Origin: Streptomyces sp. 1331.2
GTDB taxonomy: Bacteria > Actinomycetota > Actinomycetes > Streptomycetales > Streptomycetaceae
Direction of reading: 5' to 3'
Assembly: GCF_900199205.1 (NCBI RefSeq)
Contig: NZ_OBMJ01000001.1
Span: forward strand, 6,193,001-6,257,000
DNA length: 64,000 nucleotides
Under the pieces are notes generated by a model. That model was given only the letters and a program-made list of their open reading frames with translations, had not been told where the DNA came from and did not search any database. This document shows, one piece after another, positions 26,752 to 34,347 of this stretch (position 1 is its first letter; every line of letters starts with the position of its first letter). The position numbers and the translations under genes were made by a program.

Positions 26752-27519
26752 ATGGCCAACTCGCTCGACATGCGGGACATCGCCCGCAACGCGCTCTGTC
26801 CCGCCGGACAGCACCAGGACTTCCGGAAGAAGCTGGACGAGTACGGGTTCGTCGTCCTCCAGCCGGGCGGCGCCGACGACCGCAGCCTCGACGACATCAT
26901 GTGCGAGCTGGGCGAACCCGTGGAGTACGGCTTCGGCCCCAAGCTCGACCTCCAGCCGAAGGAGGGCTCCGACAACCTGCAGTTCACCACCCGCGCGATG
27001 CCGCTGCACACCGACGGCAACTTCAACGCCGGGCCGGCCGTCCGGTACATCGGCATGTACTGCGAGACGGCGCCCGCGGTCGGCGGCGAGACGCTGATCG
27101 CCAGCAACGACGCCTTCTTCGCCCAGGCTCCGGCCGATCTGCTGGCGGACATGCAGGGCGTCACCATCGAGTACCGCAACCGGATCGCCGGCTACTACCG
27201 CGACCGGGCCGATGGCGACCACCCCCGGGTGGCCCCGATCCAGGACGACCCGGTCACCGGCAAGAAGCGGCTGGTCATCGGCCTCACCGACCCCGAGGAC
27301 CCGATGCGCACGCATGACGCGGCGATCGTGGGCCGCAGCGCCGAGGAGAGCGCCGACCTGCTCGACCGGATCAAGACCGTCCTGCACCAGCCGAGCGTGC
27401 TCTACGCGCACAAGTGGCAGGTCGGGGAGGTGATCGTCCAGGACAACCTGCAGGTCGTCCACGGTCGTGCCGCCTTCCCCGACCAGCCGCGCAAGCTGGT
27501 CCGGCTGTCGGTCGCCTGA
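26752..27519 (+). CDS. CarC/clavaminate-synthase-like Fe(II)/2-oxoglutarate oxygenase 1
   Basis: 255 aa behind taggagtgga. TauD-fold facial triad: His86 and Asp88 in MPLHTDGN and His237 in LQVVHGRAAF, with an Arg (247 or 251) for 2-oxoglutarate. Length and segment order (YGFVVLQPGG, EYGFGPKLDLQ, GETLIASNDAFF) parallel CarC, the carbapenem epimerase/desaturase, and the gene lies beside CarA- and CarB-like genes. It is a clear paralogue of the oxygenase at 39744. Likely role: oxidation, desaturation or epimerisation of the carboxymethylproline- or carbapenam-derived intermediate. First gene of the 12-gene operon, 14 bp before the next. Confidence 0.85.
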   Translation: MANSLDMRDIARNALCPAGQHQDFRKKLDEYGFVVLQPGGADDRSLDDIMCELGEPVEYGFGPKLDLQPKEGSDNLQFTTRAMPLHTDGNFNAGPAVRYIGMYCETAPAVGGETLIASNDAFFAQAPADLLADMQGVTIEYRNRIAGYYRDRADGDHPRVAPIQDDPVTGKKRLVIGLTDPEDPMRTHDAAIVGRSAEESADLLDRIKTVLHQPSVLYAHKWQVGEVIVQDNLQVVHGRAAFPDQPRKLVRLSVA

Positions 27520-27533
27520 GCGGCGACGGCACG

Positions 27534-28895
27534 ATGAACACGTTTCCCTCGCTCCTTCTGGACGTCCGCAGCGAGCGCGCGGGCCTGGTGATCCGGCTCG
27601 ACGGTGCCGGTCAACTCCCCGACACCGGCCGACTCGTGGTCGAGGAGTTCGGCCGCGGGCAGGCACTGCCCTCCGGCGGCGTGGACGACTGCAACACCGT
27701 CGAGTGGACCGGTGAGCAGGTCACCGTCCGCACCAGCCGGCAGAACCCCACGATCCTGCGCCACTGGCAGCAGCCGGGCACCGGCCGCGTCCTGATCGGC
27801 ACCGACCTGGCCGAGCTCACCGCGCGCGCCATCGCCCTGCAGGGCGCCCGACCCGACCGCGTCGCGCAGATCCGCGCCGTCCGCGCCTCGATCCGCGCGA
27901 TCGGCGGCGGCCGCACCGTCGTCCTCTCCCGCTCCGCGAACGGCGGCCCGACGGCCATCACCGAGACGGTGTCGCAGAGTTGGCAGGCCGCCGTGATCAC
28001 CGGCGAGAGCGCCGTCGAGGCCGGCGCCCGGCAGATCGAGACCCTGCGCCGGGAGATCGCCGCCTCCGGCACGCCCGGGCCGGTGACCGCCATCGTCTCC
28101 GGCGGCGTGGACTCCGGGCTCGTCGCGGCGCTGGCCCAGCAGGCCGGGATCCTCGACCACCTGGCCACCCTGGGCACCCCGTGGGGCGACGAGTACGCCG
28201 CCGCCGACGAGCTCGGCGCCCACCTGGGCCTGCCCGTGCGCCACCTGGCGCTCTCCGAGGAGGACATCCTCCGGGCGATCCCGGAGACCGTCCGGATGCT
28301 CGGCGTCCCCAACCGGGAGATGGTCGCCGGCGGGGTCAACCTCGTCGCGGTCTACCGCCAGGGCGGCATCCCCGCCGGCACCGTACTGACCGGCGTCGGC
28401 GCCGACTTCATCAACTCCGGGCTGCGGACCGAAGCCGGCACCGTGCCCGACCTGCAGCGCGCCGTCGCCCAGTGCCTGGCCGACGCGGCCGCGGCCGGCG
28501 AGCTGTCCGGCGTGGCGGCCGCGGCGTACGGCTACACGCTGCGCCACATGTACTGGAACACGCCCGTCATCCAGGCCGCCCTGGACACCGATCCGCTGGT
28601 CATGCGCCACCGCGACCGGGAGAAGGGCCACATGCGGGTCGCCGCGGAGGCGCTGCTGCCGCCGCAGATCGCCTGGCGGCCCAAGCAGGCCCTGCACCAC
28701 GGCAGCGGCGTCCAGGCCAACCTGGACGGCGCGGTGGCCCGGCTGATCGGCCGGGCCGAGGTCGACGTGGAGCGCTTCTACGAGCTCGTCGCCACCGAAC
28801 AGGCCGGCGCGCTCGTCGACTCACCGCACGAGCCGATCGACTCGGACAAGTGCCTGGAGGCGGCAGTGGCCGCCTACGTCCGCGAGTACCACTGA
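27534..28895 (+). CDS. CarA/beta-lactam-synthetase-like ATP-dependent cyclase (asparagine synthetase fold), Tyr-less
   Basis: 453 aa. There is no N-terminal Cys, so no glutaminase activity, as in CarA and BLS. PP-loop SGGVDSG is at 189-195. Compared with my memory of Pectobacterium CarA, the alignment runs through NVYRQ (VAVYRQ here), TGYGSD (TGVGAD here) and WRKKIGIHEGSS (WRPKQALHHGSG here). The catalytic Lys (384) and the Glu of the catalytic dyad (323, AGEL) are retained, but the dyad Tyr is Val288. CarA adenylates carboxymethylproline and closes the beta-lactam. Loss of Tyr may mean altered base catalysis or amide formation with another amine. It sits directly before the CarB-like gene, as expected for a carbapenem core. 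Confidence 0.82.
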   Translation: MNTFPSLLLDVRSERAGLVIRLDGAGQLPDTGRLVVEEFGRGQALPSGGVDDCNTVEWTGEQVTVRTSRQNPTILRHWQQPGTGRVLIGTDLAELTARAIALQGARPDRVAQIRAVRASIRAIGGGRTVVLSRSANGGPTAITETVSQSWQAAVITGESAVEAGARQIETLRREIAASGTPGPVTAIVSGGVDSGLVAALAQQAGILDHLATLGTPWGDEYAAADELGAHLGLPVRHLALSEEDILRAIPETVRMLGVPNREMVAGGVNLVAVYRQGGIPAGTVLTGVGADFINSGLRTEAGTVPDLQRAVAQCLADAAAAGELSGVAAAAYGYTLRHMYWNTPVIQAALDTDPLVMRHRDREKGHMRVAAEALLPPQIAWRPKQALHHGSGVQANLDGAVARLIGRAEVDVERFYELVATEQAGALVDSPHEPIDSDKCLEAAVAAYVREYH

Positions 28896-28912
28896 GAACG
28901 GGGGAGAACGTC

Positions 28913-29695
28913 GTGGGATTGATCGACATCGAGGACGTCGAAGGAGTCCGGGTCCTGACCCTGGCCCACGAGAAGCCGACGAATCCGTTCGGCAAGGAGA
29001 TGGCCGAGGCCTTCATGGCCGCCGTCCGCGAGGCGGACGGGGACGACACCGTGGGCGCGATCGTCGTCCACGGCGGCCACGACCGCAGCTTCAGCGCCGG
29101 CGGGAACTTCAACGAGGCCCTGCAGCTGGGGACGGACGACGCCGTCAACGAGACCATCGACTGGTGCACCGACCTCTACCTGTCGGTCCTGGACACCCAC
29201 AAGCCGACGATCGCGGCGATCGACCGCTACGCCGTCGGCCTGGGATTCCAACTGGCCATGATGTTCGACTGGAAGATCATGTCCACCCGGGCGAACCTGC
29301 TGATGCCGGAGCTGGAGCACGGCATCGGGGCCTCCATGGCCGCCACCATCCTCTCCACCAGCACCGGGTACGACATCGCCCGGCACGTCATCATGGGCTG
29401 CCGCCCGATCCCCGCCGACACCGCCCTGCGCTGGGGCATGGCCGACGAGGCCTGCGAGCCGGAGTTCCTGCTCGACCGGGCCCTCCAGCGGGCCCGGCGG
29501 ATGGCGCGCTACCCCGAGGTCGCCTTCTCGGCCACCAAGCACGTGCTCACCGGCCGGATGCGGGCCGCCCTGGAGCAGAGCCGCGAGGACTCCAAGGCCG
29601 TGCACCGCCGGACCTTCGCGGCGAAGGCGATGCACGGGCACTTCCACAACGTGCTGGGCACGGAGGCCAAGAACGGGGCGAGTGCCGCCTCATGA
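28913..29695 (+). CDS. CarB/ThnE-like carboxymethylproline synthase (crotonase fold)
   Basis: 260 aa from GTG 28913. The match to CarB is strong over the full length: RSFSAGGNFNEA (CarB RSFSAGGDFNEV), DLYLSVLDTHKPTIAAID, VGLGFQLAMMFDW, NLLMPELEHGIG with the catalytic Glu at 133, and the C-terminal KAVHRRTFAAKAMHGHFHNV. CarB condenses malonyl-CoA with pyrroline-5-carboxylate to give (2S,5S)-carboxymethylproline. Two pocket positions differ: CarB Trp79 is Thr81 and Met108 is Leu110. Engineering of Trp79 in CarB is known to admit alkylmalonyl-CoAs, and a CCR gene lies in the same operon. The ligase start overlaps its stop (ATGA). Confidence 0.9.
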   Translation: MGLIDIEDVEGVRVLTLAHEKPTNPFGKEMAEAFMAAVREADGDDTVGAIVVHGGHDRSFSAGGNFNEALQLGTDDAVNETIDWCTDLYLSVLDTHKPTIAAIDRYAVGLGFQLAMMFDWKIMSTRANLLMPELEHGIGASMAATILSTSTGYDIARHVIMGCRPIPADTALRWGMADEACEPEFLLDRALQRARRMARYPEVAFSATKHVLTGRMRAALEQSREDSKAVHRRTFAAKAMHGHFHNVLGTEAKNGASAAS

Positions 29696-31197
29696 CGCTG
29701 TATCAGGAACTGCTCGGCGTCGCCCGGCGCCGGCCCGGGGCGACGGCCGTGGTGTCCTACGACGGCACCGAGGTCTCCTACGGACGCCTCGTGGAGCACG
29801 CCGACGCCATCGCCGAGCAGCTGGACGCCGACGGGCTCGGCTACGACCGGCTCGCCGCCGGCCGGCTCGGCTCCGTCCTCGGCCTGGCACTGGACGACCC
29901 GGTGACCTTCGTCGCCGCCTACTTCGCCGCCGCCAAGGCGGAGTCGGTCATCGTGCTGCTGGACGGCCGGGCGGCACCCGAGGAGACGGCCCGCCTCGCG
30001 GCCAAGTTCGACCTGGACGCGGTGCTGCGCGACGGCCCCGACGGCATCGGCTCCGTCACGGCGGAGCCGACCGCCCCGGGCCGCGACACGGACCCCACGG
30101 CGCGGCTGCCGCACGCGTACCTGCCCGCCGACTTCGTCGTGCACTGCACCTCGGGCTCGACCGGCGAGCCCAAGGGCATCGTGATGAGCCAGGCGGCCGT
30201 CCTGGAGCGGGTCCGCTCCTGGGCCGGCAAGGGCGCCCTGGGGCCCTCGGACGTGGTGCTGTGCGCGCTGCCGCTCTGGCACGGCCACGGCATCGACGTG
30301 CTGACGCTGCCCAGCCTGCTCAGCGGGGCCAAGGTCGTCTTCACCCGCGGCTCGCACCTGACCGGCCGCGGCCTGGCCCGCGCCATCGCCGACCACGAGG
30401 TCACCCTCGTCAGCGGCCTGCCGGTGATGTACCAGATGCTGGTCGCCGCCGACGGGGTCGACCCGGCGATGCTGCGCTCGCTGCGGCTCGCCCTCACCGG
30501 CAGCGCCCCCATCGCCGCCGACACCCAGGCGCGCTTCGGCGAGCGCTTCGGCCTGCCGCTGCGCCAGGGCTACGGGCTGGGCGAGATCGGCACCATCACC
30601 TACGACGCCGACAACGCGGGACCGGGCACGATCGGGCTGCCGCTGCCGGGGATCGAGTGGCAGCTGGAGCCGGTCGACGGCAGCGGCGGCCTCGACGGTT
30701 CCGACGGCTCCGACGGCGAGGAGCAGGTCTGCGAACTCCTGGTGCGTGGACCGGCCATGGCCCGCGGGTACTACCGCGACCCGGTGGCGGAGTCGGCGAT
30801 GTTCGTGGACGGCTGGCTGCGCACCCACGACCTCGTGGTGGCACGGCCGGAGGGCTGGTACATCCGCGGGCGCAAGTCCACCTTCATCAACGTCACCGGC
30901 AACAAGGTCGCGCCGATCGAGGTCGAGACGGCCCTGCGCAGGTGCGAGGGCGTCATCGACTGCGGGGTCGTCGGGCTGCCCGACGGGGAGGGCGGCGAAC
31001 AGGTCGCCGCGCTGGTCGTGGCCGAGCCCGGGTGCGACCCGGAGTCGGTCCGCCGGCAGGCCGGCGCGCACCTGCTCCCGTACCAGCTGCCCCAGCGGTA
31101 CGGCTTCGCGGCCGCGCTGCCGCGGACCCCGGTCGGGAAGACCGACTACGCGGCGGTCAAGCGCGCCCTCCAGGAGGAAGGGGTGCTCACGGTATGA
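29692..31197 (+). CDS. Acyl-AMP ligase / acyl-CoA synthetase-like enzyme
   Basis: 501 aa. ANL-superfamily motifs: CTSGSTGEPKGIV (A3), LRQGYGLGEIGT (A5), DGWLRTHDL (A7), GRKSTFINVTGNKVAPIEVE (A8) and the catalytic Lys in RTPVGKTDY (A10). It has no carrier or condensation domain. It could load the free carrier protein at 38178, form a CoA ester of a small acid (for example a substrate for the CCR), or activate the carboxymethylproline product. The substrate cannot be read. It is translationally coupled on both sides (ATGA overlaps). Confidence 0.85.
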   Translation: MTLYQELLGVARRRPGATAVVSYDGTEVSYGRLVEHADAIAEQLDADGLGYDRLAAGRLGSVLGLALDDPVTFVAAYFAAAKAESVIVLLDGRAAPEETARLAAKFDLDAVLRDGPDGIGSVTAEPTAPGRDTDPTARLPHAYLPADFVVHCTSGSTGEPKGIVMSQAAVLERVRSWAGKGALGPSDVVLCALPLWHGHGIDVLTLPSLLSGAKVVFTRGSHLTGRGLARAIADHEVTLVSGLPVMYQMLVAADGVDPAMLRSLRLALTGSAPIAADTQARFGERFGLPLRQGYGLGEIGTITYDADNAGPGTIGLPLPGIEWQLEPVDGSGGLDGSDGSDGEEQVCELLVRGPAMARGYYRDPVAESAMFVDGWLRTHDLVVARPEGWYIRGRKSTFINVTGNKVAPIEVETALRRCEGVIDCGVVGLPDGEGGEQVAALVVAEPGCDPESVRRQAGAHLLPYQLPQRYGFAAALPRTPVGKTDYAAVKRALQEEGVLTV

Positions 31198-34100
31198 CCA
31201 CCGTGGAAGCCGCGGGCCTGCGATGTCCGGCCACCGGCAGCGAACGGGCGGCGCGGACCGCCGTGCAGTGGTGCGGCCGGTCGATGACGTACGGGCAGCT
31301 GGAGGCCGCCGTCGCCGCCCTGGCCGAGCGGCTGGCCGCAGCGGGCGCGGCGGGCGCGAGCGTCCTGGTCATGGGCCCGCTGTCGCCCGCGTACCTGGTC
31401 GGGCTGCAGGCCGCCTGGCGGGCCGGCGCGGTGCCCGTCCCGGTGGACGCCGGACTGACCGCGCAGCAGTACGGCTGGCTCGAACAGCGCACCTGCCCCG
31501 CCGCCGTGGTCAGCCACGACGCCACCCCGGCCGACCAGTACCGGGGGGCGAGCGGGGGAGTGACCGAGCTCGTCCTCGACTCCGCCACCGGGGCCGTCCT
31601 CCTCGAAGCCGCCCCGCCCACCGAACGGCCGGCCCGGCCGACCCGGCGGTTCCCGGACCCGGACGCCGGCTACGTCATCCCCACCTCCGGTTCGACCGGC
31701 GAACCCAAGGCCATCGTCGGCAGCCGGCACGGCCTGGACCTCTTCCTCGACTGGTTCCGCGAGGAGTTCGCGCTCACCGACACGGACCGCTGCGCCGCCG
31801 TCACCCGGGTCAACTTCGACCCCTCGCTGCGGGAGCTGTTCGGCGTCCTCGGCGCGGGCGGCGTGCTGTCGCTGCCGCCCGTCGACGCCCAGCTCGACCT
31901 GCCGGCGCTCGCCGACCACCTGGTCGACAGCGACCCGACGGTGGCCTTCCTGGTGCCGTCCATCGCGACCCGGCTGGCCGAGGAACCGCGGCTCGGGCCG
32001 GCCGCACTGCCCCGGCTGCGGCTGCTCTTCTTCGCCGGCGAGGTCCTGGGCCGGCGGGTGGTGGAGCAGTGGGCCGCCATCGCGCCCGGCGCCGAGATCG
32101 TCAACCTGTACGGCCAGACCGAGGCCACGCTCGCCCAGCTGTACCGGCGCGACGTCCAGGACCTCGACCACGGCGACGCGCGGTCGATCCCCGTCGGGGT
32201 GCCGCGCCCCGGCGTCCGGGTGGACCTGCGCGACCCCGACGACACCGGGGTCGGCGAAGTGCTCGTCACCTCACCGGCGCCCGCGCTCGGCCTGCTGGGC
32301 GCCGCCACCGGCGACCGGCACGAGCTGACGCCGTTCCCCGTCCCGCTGCCCACCGGCGACCTCGGCCGCCGGAGCGAGGACGGCGCCCTGGTGATCGTCG
32401 GCCGGGCCGGCAACGACCTCAAGTTCGGCGGCCGCAGGGTCTCCTTCCAGCCGCTGATCGACGACATCGAGGCGCTGCCCGGCGTGCGGCAGTGCGTGGT
32501 CGTCGACCACGGGGGCCCGCAGCTCTTCGTCACCACCGTGCCGGGCGCGGCACCCGCCGAGGACCTGCTGGCCGCCACCGTCCACGGGCTCGGCCGCGGC
32601 CGGCGGCTGCCGCGGTTCACCCTGCGGCTGCGGGCGGACCTGCCGATGCTGCGCAGCGGCAAGATCGACCGGCGGGCCCTGCTGGCCTCCCTGGACCGGC
32701 TCGCCGCCGGGCCGGCCGAGGAGACCGCCGCGGCCGAGGGGCACGAGGTCGAGCAGCACCTGCACGCCCTGCTGGGCACCGACGAGGGCACCCTCAGCCT
32801 GGTCGACGCCGGGGTCTCCTCGCTGGACATGCTGGCGGCGGTGTCGAGTGTCCACCGGGCCTACGGAGTGCGCCTGACCGTCGCGGAGTCCTTCGGGCTG
32901 CGCGACGTTCCCGCGCTGGCCCGCGAGATCGACCGCCGCCGGCGGCCGCGCGGCGGCGCCGTCGGCACCGACCGGGTCTCCCTCCCGGCCGCGACAGTGG
33001 CGGCGCCCGAGCGCTACCCGCTGTCCTCCCGTCAACTGGCCTACATGTGGGTCTGCATGGCGGGCGGCAACGCGAACTGGTGCAACATCTCCCGAGAGAT
33101 CCCCCTCCCGCACCGGCCCTCCGAGTCGGAGCTCGGCGAGGCGATCGGGCGGCTGCTCGCCCGGCACGACGTGCTGGGGCTGGCGCTCGCCCCCGGCTGG
33201 CAGGAGCAGACCTGGACGGCGCCGGAGGAACTGTCCTGCGCCGTCAGCGTCGTGGACACCGACGCCGCGACGGACACCCCGGCCTTCCGCGACTGCGTGC
33301 AGGCCACTCGGACCGCGCTGGTCGCCGAGCCGATCGACCCCGAGGCCGCGCCCGCGATCCGGGCAGCGCTCGTCCGGGGGAGCACCGGCAGTTCGGTCGT
33401 CCTGGTGGCGCACCACCTGTTCGTGGACGGGCTGGGGCTGGACGTGCTGGCCGGCGAGCTGCGGGCCGCGCTGTCCGGCGGGCCGGAGGTCGGCAGCCTC
33501 GACGGTGGCGAGGACTCCGGTGTGGACTCCGGTGGGGACCGGGACGGCGGCGGCTACCGGGCGTTCTGCCTGGCGACGGCCCGGGAGACCGAGCCGGGCC
33601 CGGCGGCCGCGTACTGGCGCAGCCTGCTGGCCGGCGCCACCCAGGTCGAGCTGCCCGAGGCCACCGGCCCCGGAACGGAACAGGGCGAACTGCTCTCCCT
33701 CCCGCTGGGCGCCGTGTGCACCCGCCGGATCCACACGATCGCGCAGGAGTCGGGCGTCTCCGCCTTCACCGTCGCGCTGGCCGCCTTCGAGCGGGCCGTC
33801 GCCGACACCTTCGGCCTCGACCGCCCCGCCGTCATCGTGGTGAGCCAGAACCGCGGCGACAGCGACGCCGCCGTGGTCGGCAACTTCACCACCAGCCTGA
33901 TCGTGCGCGGACCGGGCGCGGCCTCGCTGCGGGAGAACATCGGCGCCATGGCGAGCCAGCTCGCCGACGGGACGCGGTACGGCGACTGGGAGTTCGACCA
34001 GCGCATCGCCGACCTGGGACTGGCCGCGACGAGCCGCTTCCCGCTGTCCACGGTCCTGTTCAACCAGCGGCCGATGCCGCGGGACCTGCGGGCCCGCGAC

Positions 34101-34295
34101 CTGGGGGCGTGGAGCCCGCGGGCACTCGGCCGTGCACTGCGCTACCAGCTGCAGGGGGAACTTCAGATGTCCGGGCCCGAGATGGTCATGACGTACTACT
34201 ACCGCAAGGGGATCTCCGGCGCCGACGAGATCGGGCGGGTGCACCGCGCACTGCTGCGGGCGATCCGCTCCGGCGAGGAGGCGACCGGTGCCTGA
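31194..34295 (+). CDS. NRPS 1: A-T-C
   Basis: 1,033 aa. Adenylation domain about 10-490 (TSGSTGEPKAIV, NLYGQTEATLAQL, A10 Lys in LRSGKID), carrier about 505-580 (Ser543 in AGVSSLDM), condensation domain about 605-1020 with an intact HHLFVDG at 740-746. My by-eye ten-residue code is D-P-R-F-F-A-L-L-A-K, which I do not recognise; position 235 Asp suggests an alpha-amino acid substrate. With no upstream condensation domain it is a loading module whose C-terminal C domain meets the Cy-type domain of the next protein. The start overlaps the ligase stop (ATGA). Confidence 0.9.
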   Translation: MTTVEAAGLRCPATGSERAARTAVQWCGRSMTYGQLEAAVAALAERLAAAGAAGASVLVMGPLSPAYLVGLQAAWRAGAVPVPVDAGLTAQQYGWLEQRTCPAAVVSHDATPADQYRGASGGVTELVLDSATGAVLLEAAPPTERPARPTRRFPDPDAGYVIPTSGSTGEPKAIVGSRHGLDLFLDWFREEFALTDTDRCAAVTRVNFDPSLRELFGVLGAGGVLSLPPVDAQLDLPALADHLVDSDPTVAFLVPSIATRLAEEPRLGPAALPRLRLLFFAGEVLGRRVVEQWAAIAPGAEIVNLYGQTEATLAQLYRRDVQDLDHGDARSIPVGVPRPGVRVDLRDPDDTGVGEVLVTSPAPALGLLGAATGDRHELTPFPVPLPTGDLGRRSEDGALVIVGRAGNDLKFGGRRVSFQPLIDDIEALPGVRQCVVVDHGGPQLFVTTVPGAAPAEDLLAATVHGLGRGRRLPRFTLRLRADLPMLRSGKIDRRALLASLDRLAAGPAEETAAAEGHEVEQHLHALLGTDEGTLSLVDAGVSSLDMLAAVSSVHRAYGVRLTVAESFGLRDVPALAREIDRRRRPRGGAVGTDRVSLPAATVAAPERYPLSSRQLAYMWVCMAGGNANWCNISREIPLPHRPSESELGEAIGRLLARHDVLGLALAPGWQEQTWTAPEELSCAVSVVDTDAATDTPAFRDCVQATRTALVAEPIDPEAAPAIRAALVRGSTGSSVVLVAHHLFVDGLGLDVLAGELRAALSGGPEVGSLDGGEDSGVDSGGDRDGGGYRAFCLATARETEPGPAAAYWRSLLAGATQVELPEATGPGTEQGELLSLPLGAVCTRRIHTIAQESGVSAFTVALAAFERAVADTFGLDRPAVIVVSQNRGDSDAAVVGNFTTSLIVRGPGAASLRENIGAMASQLADGTRYGDWEFDQRIADLGLAATSRFPLSTVLFNQRPMPRDLRARDLGAWSPRALGRALRYQLQGELQMSGPEMVMTYYYRKGISGADEIGRVHRALLRAIRSGEEATGA

Positions 34296-34347
34296 ACACG
34301 CCGTGCCTGAACACGCCGTGCCTGAACACGCCGTGTCCGAACACGCC
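34288..34347 (+). repeat. Four 15-bp tandem repeats at the NRPS 2 start, each carrying GTG
   Basis: gtgcctgaacacgcc x3 then gtgtccgaacacgcc. Each unit adds MPEHA/VPEHA-type residues and an in-frame GTG, so translation could start at any of four codons. The repeat straddles the NRPS 1 stop (34293-34295). Confidence 0.9.

Noticed and set aside
29682..31193. Extending NRPS 1 upstream to 29,682 (1,537-aa frame)
   Set aside because: The added part is a low-complexity Arg/Pro shadow of the ligase gene; the ATG at 31,194 overlaps the ligase stop and begins a normal A domain.
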